Positions 15,096 to 22,826 of a stretch of 24,356 bases of DNA are shown here, in pieces. The stretch is taken from positions 1 through 24,356 of the forward strand of contig CAZWRK010000059.1 in the NCBI GenBank assembly GCA_964635875.1, given 5' to 3'. A program made the translations under genes and the position numbers. Origin of the DNA: CAZWRK01 sp964635875. GTDB taxonomy: Bacteria > Pseudomonadota > Gammaproteobacteria > Burkholderiales > Aquaspirillaceae. The stretch's first letter is position 1. Each line of letters begins with the position of its first letter. Below the pieces are notes generated by a model. The model searched no databases. It saw only the letters and a program-made list of their open reading frames with translations, and was not told the DNA's origin.

Positions 15096-16265
15096 ATGAA
15101 ATCATTCGCGCAGATTGTGCGGGCGGTGGCGCGCTGGCTGGGCGCAACGGTGCTATGGGCGATGGTCGCCGCGCCGGTGTGGGCAGCGTCTGCGACGTCC
15201 CCCGCGGTGTGTGCATGGCCCGCATGGCAAGCATTTCAACGGGGCTTTGTCTCGCCAGAGGGGCGCGTGATTGATGTCGGTTCGGCGCAATCGATTACGA
15301 CTTCCGAAGGGCAGTCGTATGCCTTATTTTTTGCTTTAGTCGAAGGCGATCGCGCCACCTTTGATCGGCTGCTATCGTGGACGGTGAACAATCTTGCCCA
15401 GGGCGACCTCACCGCACACCTACCCGCATGGCTGTGGGGCAAAAAAGACGGGGGCGGCTGGGGCGTGTTGGACACCAACTCCGCTTCCGATTCGGATGTG
15501 TGGATTGCCTACACCTTGTTGGAGGCGGGGCGGTTGTGGCAAGACCGTCGTTATCAGGCTTTGGGAACGTTATTAGCGCGGCGAATTGTGCGCGAGGAAA
15601 CCGCCCGCCTGCCGCAGCTGGGGCCGACGCTGCTTCCCGCGCCAGTTGGTTTTACCTTGGGTGCCGATCGGTGGCGGCTTAATCCGAGTTATGTGCCATT
15701 GCCTGTGATGCGACGTTTGGCGGCGGTATTGCCCAAGTCCGATTGGCCTGCGCTGGCGGATTCGTCGCTGCGGCTGATGCTGGATTCCGCACCCAAAGGG
15801 ATCGCGCCAGAATGGATCGAATATCACAGCGGGCGTGGTTTTGTGCGCGATGCACAAACTGGCGGCGAGGGCAGTTATAACGCGATTCGTGTCTATTTGT
15901 GGGCGGGAATGACTGCGCCAGAAGACCCCGCGCAGGCACGATTGTTGGCGCGGTTTATGCCGCTCTTTTCCCATATTGCCCAGCGTGGCGCTGTGCCCGA
16001 AAAGGCGCAGGCTGACACCGGTGCGTTGAGCGATAACAACGGTTTTGCCGGATTTTCGGCGGCGTGGTTGCCATTTGCCGCCAGTGCGGGGCGGCCTGAT
16101 GTGGTCGCGCGTTTGCAGCAGCATATCGACACCCAGAACGCGGCCTCGCCGCCGGGTTATTACAACCGCGTGCTGACTCTGTTTGGTCGCGGCTGGATCG
16201 AAGGCCGTTACCGTTTTGCGGCGGATGGTCGCTTACTTCGTGCAAGGAATCCCTCATGCGCTTGA
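15096..16265 (+). CDS. bcsZ: Periplasmic endo-beta-1,4-glucanase BcsZ (GH8), catalytic base replaced by Asn
   Basis: BcsZ is the glycoside hydrolase family 8 cellulase of bcs operons, acting on nascent cellulose in the periplasm. The product has 389 residues with a signal peptide ending PVWAAS. The general acid is E71 in ITTSEGQSYALFFAL, matching E55 of E. coli. LPAWLWGKK and LDTNSASDSDVW are intact, as is NPSYVPLPV. The motif that reads SYDAIRVY in E. coli, with general base D243, reads SYNAIRVY here (N262, codon AAC at 15879-15881). Either activity is lost or another acid such as E258 substitutes; both are inference. The 3' end overlaps bcsC by 10 bases. Confidence 0.95.
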   Translation: MKSFAQIVRAVARWLGATVLWAMVAAPVWAASATSPAVCAWPAWQAFQRGFVSPEGRVIDVGSAQSITTSEGQSYALFFALVEGDRATFDRLLSWTVNNLAQGDLTAHLPAWLWGKKDGGGWGVLDTNSASDSDVWIAYTLLEAGRLWQDRRYQALGTLLARRIVREETARLPQLGPTLLPAPVGFTLGADRWRLNPSYVPLPVMRRLAAVLPKSDWPALADSSLRLMLDSAPKGIAPEWIEYHSGRGFVRDAQTGGEGSYNAIRVYLWAGMTAPEDPAQARLLARFMPLFSHIAQRGAVPEKAQADTGALSDNNGFAGFSAAWLPFAASAGRPDVVARLQQHIDTQNAASPPGYYNRVLTLFGRGWIEGRYRFAADGRLLRARNPSCA

Positions 16266-19200
16266 TTTCGTTGGTGGCGGGGGTCGTACCGCTGGTCGCG
16301 ATGCCATTTGTCGCGGCTGCGGCCTTACCGCGTGATACTGACCCTTTATTGAGTAGTGCGCAGATGTGGGCGAGCAAAAATCGCCCCGAGCTGGCGCGTG
16401 ATAATCTCGCCAAAATCCTCAAAGCCAAGCCCGATCATGCCGGTGCTTTGCTCACGCTGGGTTTGCTCGAAATTCGCTCCAATCAACCCGACGAAGCGGC
16501 CAAACACTTGGCGCACCTTCAAAAATCCGCGCCCAATGCTCCCGAAACGCGTGAGCTGGCCGAAGCGTATCGCATCGCCACCACCGACCGGCAAACGATG
16601 GCGCGGGTGCGATTATTGGCACGTACTGGCAAGGGCGATGAAGCGAGCGCGCTGCTAAAACGCTTATTCCCGACGGGCGCACCGGCAGGGGCGTTGGGCG
16701 TTGAATACTGGCAGATTATTGCCAGCGCCCCCAAGGGTTTTGCGGCCGCGCGTGCCGGACTCGAAGCCCGCCTTAAAGCCGACCCCCGCGACACCGAAGC
16801 CGCTTTGGCCTTGGCCGAGCTTTTGATTGGCGAAGGTGCGGAAACCCGTCCACAGGGCATGAAGCGCATCGTTGCGCTGGCCGCCCAACCTGCAACCGAT
16901 CGGGTGCGGGCTTTACAAATTTGGCGGCGTGGTTTGGTGTCCGCCGGAGAAGATTTAGCTTACATGCCGTGGTTTGAAGACTTTGCGCGTCTTCAGCCCG
17001 ACGACAAAGAAATCAATGGCATGTTGAAAGCGCTGCAAGGCGCGAAAGTCGCACAACAGCGCTTGCTGGCCGATCCAAATTACCAGACCCAGCAACGCGG
17101 CTTGCGCCTACTCGACAAAGGCCAACTCGCCGATGCCGAAAGCGCGCTGTTTAGTGCGCTTAAAGCGCGTGGCGATGATCCTGAGTTGCTCGGTGGCATT
17201 GGTTTATTGCGTTTACGCCAAGGCCAACACAGCGAAGCCGTGCGCTACTTTTCTCAAGCCAAAGCCCGTGCCAAAGAAGACGATCAAGGAAAATGGATTG
17301 ACTTGATCACGACCGCGCGGTTTTGGGGCGCTTTGGCGGCGGCCGAAGTCGCGCAGGCCGCCGGTCGCTTCGACGCGGCGGAAGCCTCGATCAAGCAGGC
17401 TTTGGCGCTGCAACCCAACGACGCAGACGCCCTGAGCGCATGGGGCGGATTGCAGACGGCGCGCCGCGACAGCAAAGGTGCCGAAGCCTTATTCCGGCGC
17501 GCTTTAGCGGTACAACCCGACCACCAAGGGGCCTTGCGTGGCCTTGCGGAAATGTTGAGCGCGGCAGGGCGTGTGGCGGAAGCGCAGAACCTCTTGCAGG
17601 CTTTTGCGCGACGTTTTCCGAGTAACCGCACCGATACTCAAGCGATTGAGGCGGATTTGCTCAAAGCCCAAGCCGATCAATTTTTGGTGGTGGGGCAAAA
17701 CGGGCGCGCGTTAGATGCGCTAGAGCGCGCGGTGAAACTTTCACCATCGGCAGCCTGGACACGGTTTGCCTTGGCGCGACTGTATCAGCGTTTAGCCTTG
17801 CCCGATTTGGGCGCTGCTGTGATGGCCGAAGGCGCTCAGGCTGCGCCTGCGACAGCAAATCCCGAAATGCACTACGCCCGCGCTTTGTATTTAAGTCTGG
17901 CCGACCAGCTTGACGCGGCCCAGCAGGCGCTGAACGCGGTGCCTGCGGCGCAACGCTCGCCCGCGATGCAACAGCTGGCGACGCGTCTCACCATTGGTTT
18001 GCGTTTGGTTGAAGCACGCCGCTTACAGTCCATCGGGCGCGCCGATGCCGCCGAAGCCGTGTTGCAGGCGGTCACGCCGGTTGCGGCGGCGGATCCCGAT
18101 TTATTGGCCGATGTCGCCGCTGCGTGGATTGATGCCGGACAGGCGAATCGTGGCTTGGCCTTGGTGCGCGGTTGGCTCGATCGTCAGCCCGCCGCTGCCG
18201 CGCCGGAGATGCGTGTGCGCTATGCTCGCTTACTGAGTCGCGCGCGACACGATCGTGATTTGACCGCATGGCTCGACACTCTCGATGCTTTGCCCACGCT
18301 CACCGCACCGCAACGCGCCGATGTGCTCGCTCTGCGGAGCGATGTCGCTTACCGGCAGGTGTCGGCCTTACAGGCGGCGGGCAACTATGCTGCCGCCCAA
18401 GCGGCCTTGGCTAAACTCGCTCCGACACCGGCCCAAGCCACGGCCGATCCTACGGCTCAACGCCGCTATTGGTTGGCGGAGGCGGACTTGGCCTTTGCGC
18501 GCAAACAGCCTGCCCAAGCGGCGACATGGGCGCAGCGTGCTTTGGCGCTGTCTGATACTGACAACGATGCTCGCCTGACCTTGGCGCGTGCACTTCAAGA
18601 GCAAAAACAAAGCGATGCCGCACTTAAAGTGTTGGCCGAAGTGTTAAACCGTGCCGCGCGTGATGATCTCGATATTCGTTTGGGGGCGGCCCGCCGTCTG
18701 ACGGTCCTGCGCCGTGATGATCAAGCCGAAGCGATTTTGCGCGACCTTGCGCCACTGTTTCCCGACTCACCTGCGCTGACAGTGCAAACGGGCCGCCTAG
18801 CACAGGCTCGCCAGCAGTACGACACTGCCGCTGCGCTGTACCAAAAAGCCCGTGACCAAGAGCAGGCTAGCGGTATTCGTCCCGAGCCGAATGGCGAGCC
18901 GACCGCCGCTCAAGCCGCTTTGGATGATCTTGATGCCCGTCGTCAAGGGCGGGTCGAAACGGCGTATTACACTTCGAGCAAGTCTGGTGATGACGGTATT
19001 TCCCGCTTTAATCTGACCGAAGTGCCGGTGTATGGGCGAGTGCCGTTTGGCTATCATGGACACGCTTTTGCCCACGCGGATCAATTGCGTTTATCTTCCG
19101 GTCGCCTTGATGGTCAAGCAGACACCGCCCGCGATTACGGCAAAATTGCAGCCCTCGGCAATCAGTCGTTGCCTTATGGCGGCGAGCAACAGGCCAAAGG

Positions 19201-20086
19201 GACTTTTTTGGCAGCGGGTTACGAGGCCGATCAATGGCGCGCGGATATTGGCCTGACCCCGAGCACCTTCCCCGTGAGTTATCTCACGGGTGGATTGCGC
19301 TTGAACGGCGAATGGCAAGACAACACTTGGTCGGTCGATGTATCGCGCCGCCCCGTGACCAGTAGTGTGCTCTCGTTTGCGGGCGCTAAAGATCCCGTGA
19401 CCGGCGAGGTGTGGGGCGGTGTGCGCCGTACCGGCTCGACCGTGCGCCTTAGCCGCGACCTGAACGAAGCGGTGAGCGTGTCTGGCGCGGTGGGCGTGGG
19501 GGTCTTGAGTGGCGAAAACGTCCCCACCAATCGCGAACTCAGCCTGCGCTCTGGTGTCGATTGGACGGTGCTCAATGACGCCGATCAACGCGTGAACACG
19601 GGCATGACCTTGAGTTGGTCGCAATATGGCCAAAATCTTGGCGGCTATACTTTTGGGCAAGGGGGGTACTACAGCCCGCAATCGAATGTGTCGCTCGGCG
19701 TGCCGATCGAATGGACAGGGCGGCAAGGGTGGTGGTCGTGGCAGTTGGCAGGTGCGCTGGGCTACTCGCAAACCCGCAGTGACGGCAGTGACTTCTATCC
19801 TGATCGTCCTGATCTGCAGGCTGCCGCCGTTTCACGCGCAAACGCGTTGGGATTCGGTGCGCCGGTGCGCGATGGTAGCAGTGGCGGTGGCGTGTCGTAT
19901 TCGGCACAGGGCGCGCTCGAAGCCCGCGTGACCCCGCAGTGGGTGCTCGGTGGCTTATTCCAGTTCGATCGCTCTGAAGATTACGCCCCCGACCGCTTCG
20001 CCTTGTACTTGCGTTATCACTTTGAGCCGCAAAAAGGTGCCGTACCGTATCCGCCGCGTCCGGTCACCCCTTATTCACGTTACTAA
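16256..20086 (+). CDS. bcsC: Cellulose export protein BcsC (TPR plus outer-membrane barrel)
   Basis: BcsC carries the glucan across the periplasm and outer membrane. The product has 1276 residues, longer than the 1157 of E. coli. A signal peptide (MRLISLVAGVVPLVAMPF, ending near AAAALP) is followed by TPR-type helical repeats to about residue 890, with recurring A..AL...P...A patterns such as AEASIKQALALQPNDADALS. From about residue 900 (RVETAYYTSSKSGDDGISRF) alternating strands with many G, S and Y form the C-terminal barrel. The last strand FALYLRYHFEP is followed by a proline-rich end closing in SRY. AAGGA stands 7 bases before the ATG, within the bcsZ 3' end. Confidence 0.95.
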   Translation: MRLISLVAGVVPLVAMPFVAAAALPRDTDPLLSSAQMWASKNRPELARDNLAKILKAKPDHAGALLTLGLLEIRSNQPDEAAKHLAHLQKSAPNAPETRELAEAYRIATTDRQTMARVRLLARTGKGDEASALLKRLFPTGAPAGALGVEYWQIIASAPKGFAAARAGLEARLKADPRDTEAALALAELLIGEGAETRPQGMKRIVALAAQPATDRVRALQIWRRGLVSAGEDLAYMPWFEDFARLQPDDKEINGMLKALQGAKVAQQRLLADPNYQTQQRGLRLLDKGQLADAESALFSALKARGDDPELLGGIGLLRLRQGQHSEAVRYFSQAKARAKEDDQGKWIDLITTARFWGALAAAEVAQAAGRFDAAEASIKQALALQPNDADALSAWGGLQTARRDSKGAEALFRRALAVQPDHQGALRGLAEMLSAAGRVAEAQNLLQAFARRFPSNRTDTQAIEADLLKAQADQFLVVGQNGRALDALERAVKLSPSAAWTRFALARLYQRLALPDLGAAVMAEGAQAAPATANPEMHYARALYLSLADQLDAAQQALNAVPAAQRSPAMQQLATRLTIGLRLVEARRLQSIGRADAAEAVLQAVTPVAAADPDLLADVAAAWIDAGQANRGLALVRGWLDRQPAAAAPEMRVRYARLLSRARHDRDLTAWLDTLDALPTLTAPQRADVLALRSDVAYRQVSALQAAGNYAAAQAALAKLAPTPAQATADPTAQRRYWLAEADLAFARKQPAQAATWAQRALALSDTDNDARLTLARALQEQKQSDAALKVLAEVLNRAARDDLDIRLGAARRLTVLRRDDQAEAILRDLAPLFPDSPALTVQTGRLAQARQQYDTAAALYQKARDQEQASGIRPEPNGEPTAAQAALDDLDARRQGRVETAYYTSSKSGDDGISRFNLTEVPVYGRVPFGYHGHAFAHADQLRLSSGRLDGQADTARDYGKIAALGNQSLPYGGEQQAKGTFLAAGYEADQWRADIGLTPSTFPVSYLTGGLRLNGEWQDNTWSVDVSRRPVTSSVLSFAGAKDPVTGEVWGGVRRTGSTVRLSRDLNEAVSVSGAVGVGVLSGENVPTNRELSLRSGVDWTVLNDADQRVNTGMTLSWSQYGQNLGGYTFGQGGYYSPQSNVSLGVPIEWTGRQGWWSWQLAGALGYSQTRSDGSDFYPDRPDLQAAAVSRANALGFGAPVRDGSSGGGVSYSAQGALEARVTPQWVLGGLFQFDRSEDYAPDRFALYLRYHFEPQKGAVPYPPRPVTPYSRY

Positions 20087-20104
20087 CGACATGACGGCCA
20101 TTTT

Positions 20105-21820
20105 ATGAGCGTGCCCCCTGCTTCTTCTTCGGTTTTTTCTCGCACCTTCGCGGCGGCGCGAGCGGCGTGGCATACCCATTGGCATCCGGCTTCGCATTGG
20201 GTTGCGATGGGGATTGCGCATCTTCCCGAAGATTTCTCGGCGATGGGTGCGGGAGGGCTTTACGGTGTAGCTGCACCAGCGGATCGCACGGCTTCGACGA
20301 CGTGGCTGCGGCAACTGCTCGCGGCACATTGGCCGCGCCCGTTGGTTTGGGTCTCGTCTTTGGCGCCTGCGGCGGCCTTGGCGCGCGTGGTTGCGCTGGG
20401 TATTGACCCCCAAAGTCCTGACGCGCGCAAAAACCTCGCCATTTTCGCGATGGCTCCCGAGGCGGTTGCCGACTCGAATCCCCTTGCACGTACGCTGGCC
20501 GATCTTGATCGTTTTGCATTGCCTCGCGGTGCGCTGGTGGTTTTTGACACCGCCCTGACACCTTCTGACCGCGATGCCGTCGTGCTTCAAAAGTGGTTGC
20601 GCGCCCAGCGTCATTATGGGCTGTGGTGGTTGCATCGCCCCGCGACAGATTGGCGTCCTACCGACCGCGATGCATGGGCGGGCTGGGCGCGGCTCGAGGA
20701 ACGCCTTGGGCAAACACAGTGGCGGGTCGAATTTTGGCGCGGTCCACGCGGACTGAGCGCGGGACACGCACAGGCGTTGCGCTTCGATCCCGAGGGGCGT
20801 CTGGTGGCGGTTCATTCAGAACACGCTGAAACCGGCGGTGTGGGTTTGAAGCTCGCGCTTGATGAGGCGCGGATTGTGGCGTGTCAACCCGTATTAGCCC
20901 GCGAAAAGTGGACGCCTCCCGATTGGGAATTGGTTGCGGATTTAGATGCGCTTGATGCTGCGACCCGTGATAGCCATGCCGCCACTATCATCGTTCATCA
21001 TGATCGCCGTACCCCCTTGGAAACCCTCGCGCGGGCCGTGTACACCCTGCGTAAAATTCGTGGTAATGCGCTCAAAATCATTGTGCGCGAAGTCGATGAA
21101 CGGTTGCGCTACAACCATGAAATGCTGTTGCTTGGCGTGGGGGCCAATTTAGTGGTGGGGCGCGATATTGCGCTTTCGCGGCTGATGTCTTTAATTGAGT
21201 CGGTGCAAGGCCAAGTCTTTACCCGTCCTTTAGCACCGCATTTTGAAAGTGCGCTGGCCGCGACTGTCGCCGCCCCGGTGAGTGGCTATCAGCCGCCCAT
21301 GGCGTTTTTAGACGCCGCACAAAGCATGATCGAAAATAGTCGGCCGCTGGGCTTGTCCAATATGTTGATTGAGCTGCCGCTTCTACCGGAAGTGGCGCAT
21401 TTGGACGTACTGCGGGCATGTGTCCTGTCTCGCCCGGGTGACATCATCACTGCGGATAAACGGGCGGTGTGGGTGTTTTTATTTGCGTGCCGTCCACCGG
21501 ATCTTGAACAGGTCATGGGACGGGTGTTTCGACTGCCTTTGGCCGAGTTGTTTGAAGGCGAGGTGCGTCACGAGGGCGAAGCGGGTATTGTGGCGGCGCT
21601 GCGAGAGTTGGATCGGGGCGCGGTCGATTATTGCGATGTTTTGGGTCATCCCGCGCCGCGTGCACCGGCCCTGCCGGATGCCTCACCCGCACCCGTTGCC
21701 GGACCGGTCGCGCAGTATCCGGCTTTACAGTCTTTTTTCGAAGCAAAAACGCCTCGTGTGGCGCGTACGCCGGCGCGCGGGGCCGAGCCTTGGGTGTTGC
21801 CGTTGAAAGTTTTAGAGTAA
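20105..21820 (+). CDS. bcsE: Cellulose biosynthesis c-di-GMP-binding protein BcsE
   Basis: BcsE is a cytoplasmic accessory protein that binds c-di-GMP through its GGDEF-like (GIL) domain and raises cellulose output. The product has 571 residues against 523 in E. coli. The order seen is a degenerate RecA/NTPase-like N-terminal part, a receiver-like middle (AATIIVHHDRRTPLETLARA; KIRGNALKIIVREVDERLRY; LLLGVGANLVVGRD) and the GIL domain. The I-site motif RPGD lies at R443-D446 in CVLSRPGDIITAD, so c-di-GMP binding is likely. A proline-rich linker near residue 515 leads to a C-terminal tail. The start has a weak ribosome site and overlaps the stop of a 5-codon frame begun at 20091. The stop overlaps the next start (TAATG). 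Confidence 0.9.
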   Translation: MSVPPASSSVFSRTFAAARAAWHTHWHPASHWVAMGIAHLPEDFSAMGAGGLYGVAAPADRTASTTWLRQLLAAHWPRPLVWVSSLAPAAALARVVALGIDPQSPDARKNLAIFAMAPEAVADSNPLARTLADLDRFALPRGALVVFDTALTPSDRDAVVLQKWLRAQRHYGLWWLHRPATDWRPTDRDAWAGWARLEERLGQTQWRVEFWRGPRGLSAGHAQALRFDPEGRLVAVHSEHAETGGVGLKLALDEARIVACQPVLAREKWTPPDWELVADLDALDAATRDSHAATIIVHHDRRTPLETLARAVYTLRKIRGNALKIIVREVDERLRYNHEMLLLGVGANLVVGRDIALSRLMSLIESVQGQVFTRPLAPHFESALAATVAAPVSGYQPPMAFLDAAQSMIENSRPLGLSNMLIELPLLPEVAHLDVLRACVLSRPGDIITADKRAVWVFLFACRPPDLEQVMGRVFRLPLAELFEGEVRHEGEAGIVAALRELDRGAVDYCDVLGHPAPRAPALPDASPAPVAGPVAQYPALQSFFEAKTPRVARTPARGAEPWVLPLKVLE

Positions 21821-22080
21821 TGGGTGTTTTTTTTGGCGCTTTGGCGTTGAGCTTTGTGCTCACATTGTTGGCGATTTGGGGCCGGTCGGCGCTCGCTCAT
21901 GCATGGCGGCGGCTGATGGGGTGGCGCTTTGGGCGCACTGGCGGCGTGGTGCCGGTGTATATGCATGGCAAGGTTTTAGCGGAGAGCGAGCCGACACCTG
22001 AGCCAACACCTGAGCCAACACCTGAGCCAACACCTGAGCCAACACCTGAGCCAACACCACCGAAGGGGCCGCCCGCATGA
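21820..22080 (+). CDS. BcsF-like small membrane protein with (EPTP)6 tail
   Basis: The product has 86 residues, and its start and stop overlap both neighbours (TAATG with bcsE, ATGA with bcsQ). One N-terminal transmembrane helix (FFGALALSFVLTLLAIWG) is followed by a basic segment (HAWRRLMGWRFGRTGG), a short VVPVYMHGKVL stretch, and a tail of six EPTP units. E. coli BcsF is also a short single-pass protein with a basic juxtamembrane segment, coded next to bcsE, and tethers BcsE to the membrane. Sequence similarity is slight, so the BcsF role rests on position and architecture. The repeat tail is not part of BcsF as known to me. Confidence 0.7.
   Translation: MGVFFGALALSFVLTLLAIWGRSALAHAWRRLMGWRFGRTGGVVPVYMHGKVLAESEPTPEPTPEPTPEPTPEPTPEPTPPKGPPA
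21988..22059 (+). repeat. 12-bp tandem repeat GAGCCAACACCT, six units
   Basis: Six in-frame 12-bp units code Glu-Pro-Thr-Pro. The first unit has GACACC in place of AACACC and the last ends in CCA; the inner four are identical. Such identity suggests recent expansion and likely length variation between strains. Confidence 0.95.
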
Positions 22081-22826
22081 AAACAGTGGCGATTGTCTCT
22101 CCTTCGGGCGGGGCGGGGCGGAGTACGGTGGTGGCGCACTTGGCGACCTTATTGGCGCGGCGTCACCGTTCGGTGCTCGCGATCGAAAGTGATCCGGCGA
22201 ACGTCTTGGGCTTTTATTTAGGCTTGGATCACAGTAGTGATCACGGCTTATTGCCTGCGATTTTGGCGGGGCAGCACTGGGCGGGGGATGCGTTTAAAAG
22301 CGCCGAAGGGGTGATGTTTGTACCGTTTGGGCGGAGCGAACCGCGCGATCTGGCGCGTTTCCAGCAGCATTTGCTGCAAAAACCGCGTTGGCTGGCGCAG
22401 GGAATTGAGCGTTTGGCGTTTGATGAAGGGGTGGTGCTCATCGACACCCCACGTTATCCCTCGCTTTTTATGGAGCAAGCCTGTCTAGCCGCCGACATCG
22501 TGTTGGTGCTTTTAGCGCCTGAGCCGCTTTCTTTGGTTGCCGTGGAGCAAATTGAGCGCCATTTGGCTGAAATGGGTAAACCGGCGCTTTATATTGCGAC
22601 GCGCATTTCGCCGGTACGGGTTCTGCATTCCGATATTTTGGCCCTGAGTATGCAACGCTTGGGGAAGCGTTTGATTCCCTATCGAATTCATGAAGATGTC
22701 GCCGTGCCCGAGGCGTTTGCTAAGGGCGTCATGGTCACAGACTATGCGCCGCATTCGCAAACTGCGCACGACCTGCATGGCTTGTGTGCATGGCTAGAGG
22801 CGTATCTGGATGGAGGGTCGATCTGA
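22077..22826 (+). CDS. bcsQ: Cellulose biosynthesis protein BcsQ (MinD/ParA-like NTPase)
   Basis: BcsQ is a SIMIBI-class NTPase. In enterobacteria it forms a complex with BcsR and BcsE on the synthase and is needed for secretion. The product has 249 residues. The Walker A region reads SPSGGAGRSTVVAHL (residues 8-22): the ParA signature lysine is S10 and the P-loop lysine is R15. E. coli BcsQ also lacks a standard lysine here (RGGVGTTT), so this is a family trait with a different residue. DPANVLGFYLGLDH, MFVPFG and VVLIDTPRYPSLF (Walker B-like) follow. No bcsR-type small gene precedes it; the BcsF-like gene does. Its stop overlaps the bcsA start (TGATG). Confidence 0.9.
   Translation: MKTVAIVSPSGGAGRSTVVAHLATLLARRHRSVLAIESDPANVLGFYLGLDHSSDHGLLPAILAGQHWAGDAFKSAEGVMFVPFGRSEPRDLARFQQHLLQKPRWLAQGIERLAFDEGVVLIDTPRYPSLFMEQACLAADIVLVLLAPEPLSLVAVEQIERHLAEMGKPALYIATRISPVRVLHSDILALSMQRLGKRLIPYRIHEDVAVPEAFAKGVMVTDYAPHSQTAHDLHGLCAWLEAYLDGGSI

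Noticed and set aside
16256..20086. Many long frames on both strands inside bcsC
   Set aside because: They are shadows of the GC-rich, alanine-rich TPR coding sequence; none has a ribosome site or recognisable motif.
20091..20108. Five-codon frame overlapping the bcsE start
   Set aside because: ATG ACG GCC ATT TTA TGA could couple translation to bcsE, but such short frames occur by chance and no ribosome site supports it.
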